From positions 1,145,539 to 1,209,538 of the forward strand of contig NZ_OY763919.1 of NCBI RefSeq assembly GCF_963667735.1: a stretch of 64,000 bases of DNA, written 5' to 3'. Positions 16,628 to 24,700 of the stretch are shown one piece after another. Numbering within the stretch: the first letter of the stretch is position 1; each line of letters opens with the position of its first letter. The notes beneath the pieces were generated by a model, which was not told the origin of the DNA, did not search any database, and saw nothing but the letters and a program-made list of their open reading frames with translations. The DNA comes from an uncultured Methanoregula sp. Lineage in GTDB: Archaea; Halobacteriota; Methanomicrobia; Methanomicrobiales; Methanospirillaceae. A program made the translations under genes and the position numbers.

Positions 16628-17209
16628 ATGAAGACCCTGGAACTCAAAGGAAGCCAGACTGAGAAGAACCTGCTCGCGGCCTTTGCCGGCGAGTCGCAGG
16701 CCCGGAACCGGTACACGTTCTTCTCGAGCGCAGCAAAAAAAGAGGGCTTTGAACAGATCGCGGCACTCTTTCTCCAGACTGCAGAGGAAGAGAAGGAGCA
16801 TGCCAAGATCTTCTTCAAACAGCTCAAAGGCGGCGAAGCGGAGATCACGGCATCCTACCCGGCCGGCCTCATCGGTGGCACGAAGGAGAACCTTGCAGCG
16901 GCAGCTGAGGGGGAGCAGATGGAGTGGGGAACGCTCTACCCGTCCTTTGCAGCATCCGCTGAAAAAGAGGGATTCAGAGAGATAGCGGGCCTCTTCAAAA
17001 TGGTGGCAAAAGTTGAGGAGCACCACGAAGCACGGTTCAGGAAACTGCACGCGAACATGGCCAACGGGATGGTATTCAAGGCCGAGACCCCGGTGAAGTG
17101 GTACTGCCGGAACTGCGGGTATGTTCACAACAGCAAGACTGCACCTGCAAAATGCCCGGTCTGCGATCACCCGCAGGCCCATTTCGAGATCGCTGCAGAA
17201 AATTATTGA
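16628..17209 (+). CDS. Rubrerythrin (long form)
   Basis: 193 residues from the ATG at 16628 (MKTLELKGSQTEKNLLAAFA). The ferritin-like di-iron domain shows AGESQARNRYTFF, EEEKEHAKIFF and KVEEHHEARFRKL, with E and H ligands. The C-terminal rubredoxin-like domain is CRNCGYVHNS and CPVCDHPQAHF. It has the complete classical architecture, unlike the shorter protein at 1310. It probably acts as an NADH- or rubredoxin-linked peroxide reductase. Monocistronic; the T-run in GATCCTTTTTTATTTT at 17220-17235 is a likely terminator. Confidence 0.93.
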   Translation: MKTLELKGSQTEKNLLAAFAGESQARNRYTFFSSAAKKEGFEQIAALFLQTAEEEKEHAKIFFKQLKGGEAEITASYPAGLIGGTKENLAAAAEGEQMEWGTLYPSFAASAEKEGFREIAGLFKMVAKVEEHHEARFRKLHANMANGMVFKAETPVKWYCRNCGYVHNSKTAPAKCPVCDHPQAHFEIAAENY

Positions 17210-17345
17210 TCCTCTTCAGGATCCTTTTTTATTTTCCGGGAAACCTGGCGGACTTTCCTGGTGAAGCGGTGAAGTGGCGGAGCTGCCCGTCAACCCATCG
17301 CGATCCCTGCAGGCAGATACGAATCCGGAGCCCGACCGGTATCGG

Positions 17346-18101
17346 TTATCCCTGGTCTTCTGCATCTTCCGGAACAGGGATCCGGACGAAATTCTCAATT
17401 AAGATATTCCGGCCGTCAATTGCGGTCTCTGTCACGGTCTTGAGGACCGGCACCGCCTCGCCGCCCTTCGTGAGCAGCAGGCGTTTGGAACGCTCGATGG
17501 TCAGACCCAGGTCGTTTATCGGGCATCTCCCCTTCTCCGCAGGACAGATAAACCGGTGACAGGACTGCCCGATCATCTCCTTTTCCGTGTACCCGGTCAG
17601 CCGCTCTCCTTCGGGATTGACCGCGATAATCTCGTGGGAACCGGCGTCGACAAGGATGATACCGGCCTGGATATGGTTCCATATGGAATGAAACTTCCTC
17701 TCGGACTGCGCGATTTCCCTGTTCTGGGCCGAGATCCGCATCGAGAGGATCATCACGATTGCAGCGATGATGACAAACACAAAAACCCGGGCCGCTGCTG
17801 CAACCACATTGAACGGGTTATACCCGGTAAGGGTGATCACGAAAGAAAAATAGATGAGGCCGAGTACCGCCGAATACAACACGCCTTTTTTCTGGTACCA
17901 GTACGCGGCAAGGATGATCGGAACATAATAGATATGGGTAAAAACTGTCTGGATCCCCTGCTGGAGACAGTACCCGGTCAGGAGGACAACGAAGATCGAC
18001 AGGCCCGCGAGAAGTGTACCCCTCCAGGGAATGAACGGGTTTTTTTCCGGGACTGCAGTGTCCATGGTATTCAATACCGGCGTCGTGGTTAAAATTTTCA
18101 T
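17346..18101 (-). CDS. Membrane-bound PAS domain protein without kinase domain
   Basis: 251 residues. The start at ATG 18101 is supported by GGGAG 5 nt upstream, so the extra in-frame GTG and ATG upstream are unlikely. Residues ~20-115 form four to five transmembrane segments (for example TLLAGLSIFVVLLTGYCLQQ and HIYYVPIILAAYWYQKKGV). A short coiled region (RISAQNREIAQSERKF) leads to one PAS domain (WNHIQAGIILVDAGSHEIIA). It contains the cysteine cluster SCHRFICPAEKGRCPI, found in a subset of methanogen PAS domains. The protein ends about 12 residues after the PAS, with no DHp, HATPase or GGDEF. It may be a sensor subunit or a remnant. Confidence 0.8.
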   Translation of the reverse strand: MKILTTTPVLNTMDTAVPEKNPFIPWRGTLLAGLSIFVVLLTGYCLQQGIQTVFTHIYYVPIILAAYWYQKKGVLYSAVLGLIYFSFVITLTGYNPFNVVAAAARVFVFVIIAAIVMILSMRISAQNREIAQSERKFHSIWNHIQAGIILVDAGSHEIIAVNPEGERLTGYTEKEMIGQSCHRFICPAEKGRCPINDLGLTIERSKRLLLTKGGEAVPVLKTVTETAIDGRNILIENFVRIPVPEDAEDQG

Positions 18102-18177
18102 CGTTTCTCCCATGATCACTTCTGCTTACGAACCTCAAGTATGGTCCATCCGGCATCTCTGCCGTGCTCTTCTCCCG

Positions 18178-19023
18178 CTATGCGAAGGTTGCCGTCAGCG
18201 TATGATCTGCCTGGATATTTGTGATGGTGTAAGTGAGCGTCTGCCCCGTGGACCCCCCTGAAGAGACCTGCGTCCCGTCCAGGCTGATGGAGGTCACGGC
18301 CTTGTTGGTCCTTGGTGTGAACGTGAAGGTCTGGCTCGCGCCCCCTGCTGCGGATACCGTTCCCGGTGTAATCCCGGGCGGCGAGATCGTACCAAGTCCC
18401 CCGGGAGACCAGGAGACGGATATGATGTACGTTGTGGAGGTTGCAGTCGGCGTTGGGGTAGCGGTAGCGGTTGCTGTAGGTGTGGGCGTTGATGTATTCG
18501 TTGGGATCGGTGTAGCCGTGGATGTCGGTGCAGGTGTTGCCGGGCCATACCCTGCGGTTCTCCAGTCCTGGATCAGGAGTTTGGATGTGTCGTCCACGAT
18601 CCGTATCCGCATCTCTTCGGAGGGGAAGGGGACTGCGGAGGCCCCGGCTAGGTCCGATGTAAGGGCGTATCCGGTGCCATTATAATAGAGATAGACCCTG
18701 TCGCCTGTCCGGAATGTACTTGCGATCTGCTCAGGGAGAGCGGTGAACGAACCTCCCGGGGTATCGATATAGACCCGGGCGAGATGGGGTCCCGTTGTTG
18801 CATCTTTGAATGTCACGGTGTCTCCCCCGAGATGGGAAATTGCGAGGACCGGCATCCCCTGCTTCTGCTGGAACCGGACTTCCGTTGCAAGGTAGGCAGA
18901 CTGCTGGATCTGGGGGAGCACGCCGAATACGATGATCAGAATAATAGCTGCCATGATCAGGACAAGGGCCACAACCAGAATTTCTGCAGTAACTTCATTG
19001 ACTGCCTCCTCCCGTGATCTCAT
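18178..19023 (-). CDS. Archaeal type IV pilin-like surface protein with Pro/Thr linker
   Basis: 281 residues from the ATG at 19023. The N-terminus MRSREEAVNEVTAEILVVAL followed by a ~20-residue hydrophobic helix resembles archaeal type IV prepilins (charged leader, then a membrane/assembly helix). It lacks the usual AVSPVIG core, so cleavage is uncertain. Residues ~45-160 are a beta-rich domain. Residues ~162-195 are a low-complexity linker of P and T with A, S, N (PTSTATPIPTNTSTPTPTA), probably glycosylated. The C-terminus (about 85 residues) is a bacterial-repeat/InlB-like beta domain ending YTITNIQADHTLTATFA. TTTTATCA near 19050 fits a TATA box. Confidence 0.75.
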   Translation of the reverse strand: MRSREEAVNEVTAEILVVALVLIMAAIILIIVFGVLPQIQQSAYLATEVRFQQKQGMPVLAISHLGGDTVTFKDATTGPHLARVYIDTPGGSFTALPEQIASTFRTGDRVYLYYNGTGYALTSDLAGASAVPFPSEEMRIRIVDDTSKLLIQDWRTAGYGPATPAPTSTATPIPTNTSTPTPTATATATPTPTATSTTYIISVSWSPGGLGTISPPGITPGTVSAAGGASQTFTFTPRTNKAVTSISLDGTQVSSGGSTGQTLTYTITNIQADHTLTATFA

Positions 19024-19253
19024 GGTGCTCTTTAAAACCAGTCCACCGGTCAATGATAAAATAGTATCTAAGGGGCGTGGTAAGTACGCTGCCGGCAACG
19101 GGATTCCTTGTGGAAAAAAGATCCCGTGGGATCAGGGCCGGAAATATGTCCAGCCGGGTGCCGCCACGGTACAGCCGCTTGCCTGCCAGAACCCGGATCC
19201 CGGGGGAAATGTCGCGGAATCCGGGTATTCCAAATCAGGGTTTGCCCCGGAGA

Positions 19254-20042
19254 TTACCGGAACTCGTAGGCCCCCATCCCGAGATTGCCCCAGTACCAGC
19301 TCTGGTGGATTGAGCGTCCCTTTGCATCCGGCCCGGCAGCCCCCAGAGCAACAAGGAGTGGCATGAAATGATCCGGATACGGCTGGGCATGAACGGCCGA
19401 GGGTGCGAGCTCGCGGTAGCGGATGAGTGCTGCCCGGTCGCCGTCAGCAACGGCCCGGTTCAGCCAGTCATTGAACGCGATCGCCCAATCGCCGGTCGGG
19501 GCCCCTTCCCCCAGTTCAACGGAAGGATCGCCGAGCGGGTGGACCGCCCCGCCGCTTCCGATGACAAGAACGCCCTCCTCCCTGAGCGGCGCAATGGCCT
19601 CGCCCAGCGCAAGGTGCCGGGCCGGATCGAGATGCCCCTGGATCGAGAGCTGGACTACCGGGATCCGGGCATCGGGATACATCAGCATCAGGGGAACCCA
19701 TGCACCATGATCGAGGCCGCGCCCGGTGTCGCACGCAAATCCCGCGGCTTCCACGAGCATTGCAACCCTCCGGGCAAGTTCAGGCTCACCACGGGCCGGG
19801 TAGCTGATCCGGTAGAGTTCCCCGGGGAACCCTGAAAAATCATGGATGGTGGACGGCCTGAGAACGGCATTTACGGAGGGACGGGGTGTGTTCCAGTGGG
19901 CGGAGATGCACAGCACGGCAGACACGGACGGGAAGCGGGTGCCGAGCTCAACAAGGAACTCCCGGGCCGGCACACCCTGTTCCAGCGGGAGGGTAGGGGC
20001 ACCGTGCGAGATGAAGATGGTGGGGAGATGCGACGCCGTCAT
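19254..20042 (-). CDS. Class III extradiol dioxygenase (LigB/DODA family)
   Basis: 262 residues closely resembling the 4,5-DOPA extradiol dioxygenase (YgiD) branch of LigB-type enzymes. Metal-ligand regions are visible: IFISHGAPTLPLE, CISAHWNTPRPSV, GLDHGAWVPLMLMYPDA, VIGSGGAVHPLG and PYPDHFMPLLVALGAA. These enzymes open catechol rings with O2. In a strict anaerobe the true substrate is unclear, since family members are often annotated without known activity. Full length for the family. It stands alone, with the gene at 20231 in the same orientation 190 bp upstream. Confidence 0.88.
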   Translation of the reverse strand: MTASHLPTIFISHGAPTLPLEQGVPAREFLVELGTRFPSVSAVLCISAHWNTPRPSVNAVLRPSTIHDFSGFPGELYRISYPARGEPELARRVAMLVEAAGFACDTGRGLDHGAWVPLMLMYPDARIPVVQLSIQGHLDPARHLALGEAIAPLREEGVLVIGSGGAVHPLGDPSVELGEGAPTGDWAIAFNDWLNRAVADGDRAALIRYRELAPSAVHAQPYPDHFMPLLVALGAAGPDAKGRSIHQSWYWGNLGMGAYEFR

Positions 20043-20230
20043 ACATGAACCTGTGCGCCGATGGGTAAAAAACGGTGGGTATAGAGACCGGACGATCTGG
20101 ACGGTATGGCAGGTCCGTTATCCGGTTTGCCAGCCGAATAATAGTTCGGATTTCGAGCGATACATTGGACGTGGTGCAGCGATCCTTACGGTTTCGCCGG
20201 GTGTATGGGGCAGCCGAGCGGTCTGTCCGT

Positions 20231-20896
20231 TCAGATCCAGCCCAGCTCCACCCAGCGTTCGTAATCTTCGGGCCGGAAGTCCCTGTTCTCAAGAACAAGA
20301 TCCTTGAAAAATTCCCGGTTATCCGCGATCTCCGCTTCCTGTTTCTTATCGGAGAACCCGTCCCTGATCGCCGATACGAGCCGCTTCCCCAGTGCCCGGG
20401 CATCCGCTTCGCGGGAATCGATCGCTCCCGCATCTCCCCCCGTTGCAATGCTGATCCCGCCGACCGAGAGAACCGCGAGATAATTTAGTACATGGTTCTG
20501 GTACGCGACAACCTCTTCTCCTCCGGATGTATGCGTGCTCGCAACCGAGCACCCGAATTTCCCGGCAAGGACCTGGTAGTGTATTGCATCGGCGATCCGG
20601 TCAAAGAAGATCTTCATCTGGCCGGAGACATTGTCGATGTACACGGGCGATGCGAAGAGAATCCCGTCGGCCTCCTTCATGCGCTCAACCAGCGCCGGCA
20701 TGTCATCCTCGTACACGCAGATGCCGTTGAACGAGCAGCCCTCGCAGGCAGTACAGGGCGTGATCTTCAGATCGCAGAGATCGATGAGCTCGGTCTCTGC
20801 GCCGGCTTCTGCAGCTCCTTCCAGTACAAGGTTCGCGAGCTGTCGTGTTGTGCTCCGGAGGGTCCGGGGACTTCCGTGGATGGCGAGAATCTTCAT
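20231..20896 (-). CDS. Flavodoxin-fold NAD(P)H-dependent oxidoreductase with Cys cluster
   Basis: 221 residues. The FMN loop is KILAIHGSPRTLRSTTRQLA. The cysteine motif CTACEGCSFNGIC (CX2CX2CX5C, near residues 48-60) is the iron-sulfur flavoprotein type. A flavin region reads SPVYIDNVSGQMKIFFDRIA. The C-terminal extension of about 50 residues is acidic and aromatic (NREFFKDLVLENRDFRPEDY). It is the fourth member of this superfamily in the window, after 2750, 5160 and 5780, but more distant from the tandem pair. Likely a ferredoxin- or NADH-linked redox carrier. Confidence 0.83.
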   Translation of the reverse strand: MKILAIHGSPRTLRSTTRQLANLVLEGAAEAGAETELIDLCDLKITPCTACEGCSFNGICVYEDDMPALVERMKEADGILFASPVYIDNVSGQMKIFFDRIADAIHYQVLAGKFGCSVASTHTSGGEEVVAYQNHVLNYLAVLSVGGISIATGGDAGAIDSREADARALGKRLVSAIRDGFSDKKQEAEIADNREFFKDLVLENRDFRPEDYERWVELGWI

Positions 20897-20958
20897 GATC
20901 TTCTTCCTGCAGTTATGTTTGGAGGACCCGGCATAATATCCCGGTTGTCTTGATCGTA

Positions 20959-21648
20959 TCAGTCTGCCTCGGGGTGCACTATCCTGAGCATCTCATGCCC
21001 GTTCCTGAGGAAGTCGTACCTGACCGGCTCGATCCGGGCTGAAAGGCCTGATGCATGGATCCGTTCCATGACGTTGTCGAAATAGTCAGCCCGCTTCCCG
21101 TCCGTATTCACCACGGGATAGATCCTCACCTCGCAGGCAACCCGTGCCATCTCACGTATTGACCGGATATGAAAATCCGGCCCGAGCGAGTCGTACAGGA
21201 ACAGGAAGTGGGAACAGAGGCAGAGATCGAACTGCCGGTTGCGGAACGGGAGGTCGGGAAGCATTGCCGTAAGATATCTCCCTTCGGTCAGTCCAACGGT
21301 GAAATCGGCCAGGAACTCCCGCATCGCCTTCATACGGACCTCTTCGAGCTCAGCGGGAGAGCGGAGGGTCTTCCAGGTGAAGTTCTGCAGGTTCTCCCGT
21401 ACCTGCTGCATCACCTCGTCCCGTGCAGCCAGGATTGCCCGGTCGATCTGGTTGTACGGGAACTGGTACAGCGGATCGCAGGATACAACGCGGTGTCCCA
21501 TCCCGTTCATCCGGGCATTGAACCCGGCCGGGCCGTCCCCGCACCCGAGTATCGAGCTGCGGAGATCCTCTTCTGTAAGGCTGAACATCGAGATATATTC
21601 CTCGAACGATCTCCCCCAGGGTACAACGGACTTCAGGACGAATGACAT
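20959..21648 (-). CDS. Class I SAM-dependent methyltransferase-like protein
   Basis: 229 residues. The glycine-rich motif SILGCGDGPAGFNARMNGMG (about residues 32-51) is a SAM-binding motif I, followed by VVSCDPLYQFP with the acidic residue of strand 2. RQFDLCLCSHFLFLYD is the motif IV region. The C-terminal part has IREMARVACEVRIYPVV. This variant occurs in several bacterial and archaeal genomes as an uncharacterised methyltransferase. The substrate is unknown. The 110 bp to the divergent REC/PAS kinase at 21759 contains an AT-rich promoter block (ATATCAATTATAAAGG). Confidence 0.75.
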   Translation of the reverse strand: MSFVLKSVVPWGRSFEEYISMFSLTEEDLRSSILGCGDGPAGFNARMNGMGHRVVSCDPLYQFPYNQIDRAILAARDEVMQQVRENLQNFTWKTLRSPAELEEVRMKAMREFLADFTVGLTEGRYLTAMLPDLPFRNRQFDLCLCSHFLFLYDSLGPDFHIRSIREMARVACEVRIYPVVNTDGKRADYFDNVMERIHASGLSARIEPVRYDFLRNGHEMLRIVHPEAD

Positions 21649-21758
21649 GTCTGGTACTGGTGTTGGGAAGCAGGTGTCATTAGGGTAGCGGAAGAAATAC
21701 GGGCACCGGATGTCCGGTAACAGAAACTAATATCAATTATAAAGGAAAGCATTGAACA

Positions 21759-24700
21759 ATGTTCTCTCTCCTGTATGTGGACGACGAGCCCAACCTGCTC
21801 GAAATCTGCCAGTTGTTCCTCGAAAGAACCGGTGAATTTGAGGTTGCAACCGTTGAATCAGGAGCAGGGGCACTCGCCCTTCTCTCACGGGTGGATTTCG
21901 ATGCCATCGTATCCGATTACCAGATGCCCGGCATGACCGGCATCGAACTCCTAAAAGCGGTCCGGAAATCCGACCCCAATATCCCGTTCATCCTCTTCAC
22001 CGGACGGGGCCGGGAAGAGGTGGTCATCGAGGCGATCAACAACGGCGCCGACTTCTATCTCCAGAAAGGGGGAGATCCGCAGGCCCAGTTCGCCGAACTC
22101 TCCCATAAGCTGAAGCAGGCAATCGGCAGGCGGCAGGCAGAAAAAGACCTCTCGGATTCGCAGAAACGTCTTTCCGATATCATCAATTTTCTCCCGGATG
22201 CGACCTTTGCCATAGACACGGAAGGAACGGTGATCGCGTGGAACCATGCGATAGAGGAGATGACCGGTATTCCGGCACCGGATATTCTCGGTAAGGGGGA
22301 GTATGAATACAGTCTCCCGTTTTACGGGAGCCGGAGGCCGCTCCTCATAGATCTCATCTTCGAGCCAGATGAAAGCGTACTGGAATACTATTCCAATCTC
22401 CGCAGGGAAGGAAACATCCTCTCGGCCGAGACCGACCTGCCCCATCCCAAAGGCAACCGGATCTTCGTGATGGCGAAAGCAAGCCCCCTCTACAACCGGA
22501 ACGGGGACATCACCGGGGCCATCGAGTCCATCCGGGACATCTCCGAACGGAGGAAGGCCGAAGAGGAGCTCCGGGCATTGAACGAACAGCTCACCGCATC
22601 CGACGAGGAATTGCGCAGCCAGCTGGAAGAACTGGTCCGGGCCCAGGACGAGCAGGCAAAGAGCGAGGAGAATTTCCGGATCCTTGTCGATAATGTGCCC
22701 GATGCGATCTTTATCCAGACCGGCAACCGGTTCCGGTACCTGAACAATGCAGCCCTGTCGCTGATGGGAGCATCGTTGTCCGATCAGCTTCTCGGGACCG
22801 ATTTGTTCGATCGCATACACCCGGCCTTCCACGAACGCCTCCGCGAACGCATCCGGCGCCTGACTATCGACCTCCAGCCGGTAGAGCAGCTGGAGGAGAT
22901 TTACTTAAAACTCGACGGGACTCCGGTCGATGTTGAAGCGAGTGCCGTTCCCTTCCGGTTCGAGGGGGAGCCCGGCGCACTGGTGATGGTCCGCGACATC
23001 ACGATCCGGAAACGGGCTGCCGAGGACCTCCTGGCGGCGAACGAGCAGCTGGCAGCCTCCAGCGAGGAACTCCGGTCCCAGTACAACGAGCTTGCCATAA
23101 ACGAGAAGCGTATCCGGGAGAGCGAGGAGCGGTACCGGGCCGTCCTTGAGCACGCTCCGGCAGGAATGCACTTTTATGACCTGAAACCGGACGGGACCCT
23201 GGTCTTCAAGGGGGCAAACCCTTCAGCGGATGCCATCCTGAAGATCCGGCATGCTGATTACATAGGAAAATCCATCCTCGATGTTTTTCCCGGCCTGGCC
23301 GGCACCGAGATTCCCGGCAAATACCGCGAAGTTGCGGCATCGGGTACGTCCTGGCAGACAGACCAGGTCTTCTATGACAAGGGAGCGATCAGCGGTGCAT
23401 TTTCTGTCAGTGCGTTCCAGATACAGCCCGGCTCGATGGCGGCGATGTTCATCGACATCACCGAACGCAAAAAGGCGGAGCATGAACTACAGGCCGCTTA
23501 CGAACAGGTTGCAGCAACCGAAGAAGAACTCCGCTCCCAGTACAATGAACTCGTCATAAGCGAGAACCGGATCCGCTCAAGCGAGGCCCGGCTGCGATAC
23601 CTCCTCGGGTTCTATGATCTTGCCGAGGGCAGCGAGCGAGCCCTGATGGATTCTGCGGTCGAAGGCGCCGGTGCGGTGACCGAAAGTCCGCTGGGATACC
23701 TTGCGTTCCTCAATGAGGACGAGAGCGAACTTACGATGTATGCTTGGTCGAAGTCCGCCATGGAGGAATGCGCCCTCCAGGAAAAACCCTTGATCTACAA
23801 GACAGATCAGACAGGACTCTGGGGAGAGCCGGTCCGGCAGCGGCGCCCCCTGATAACCAATGATTATGCTGTACCGGGGCCGCTCCGGAAAGGCTACCCG
23901 GAGGGCCACCCGGAGATCATCCGCCATCTGGGTGTCCCGGTCATTGACAATGGTCGCGTGGTTCTCGTGGCAGGGGTGGCCAACAAGGCCGCTGATTATA
24001 CGGATGAGGATGTCCAGAACCTCCTTGTCCTCGTGCAGGGCCTCTGGCAGGTGCTCCGGCGCAAACGGACGGAAAAGGCGCTCATCGAGAACGAAGCCCG
24101 CTTCAGATCCATCTTCGAGAACAGCCCGTATCCCATCGTCATCAACAGCCGGAAGACCCGCAAGTACATAGCCGTCAACGAGGCATTCCTCCATGATAAC
24201 GGTTTTACGATGGAGGATGTTCAGGGCAAAGACTCGGTGGACCTGGGCCTGGTCAGTCCCGAGGACCAGGCAGTCATCGTGAACCTTCTCCAGACCAAGA
24301 ACCGCGTGGACCGGCTGCCCATCGCCATCCGGAAGAAAGGAGGGGTGGTGGCTCATATCCTGATCTCCGCTCTCCCGGTCATGTTCCACGAAGAGCCGGC
24401 CATCCTGACCATGACGGCCGACATCACCGAACTGGAGCGGACTCAGGGGGAGCTCCGGGCCCGGTACGAGGAACTGGCTGCTGCCCAGAACGAGCTTACG
24501 GCCCGGACCCGGCAGATGGAGGAGATCGCGTCCACCATCCCGGGAGCCGTGTACCAGTATTATGTCCGGTCCGATGGCACGTGCGGGTTTTCGTATATTA
24601 ATACCCAGTCCGGGATGGAAATTTTCGGTATCGACGATTCGGTTTCGGATTTCCTCTCCTGGTTCACGGTCCATGTCCATCCCGAGGACCAGGCCCGTTT

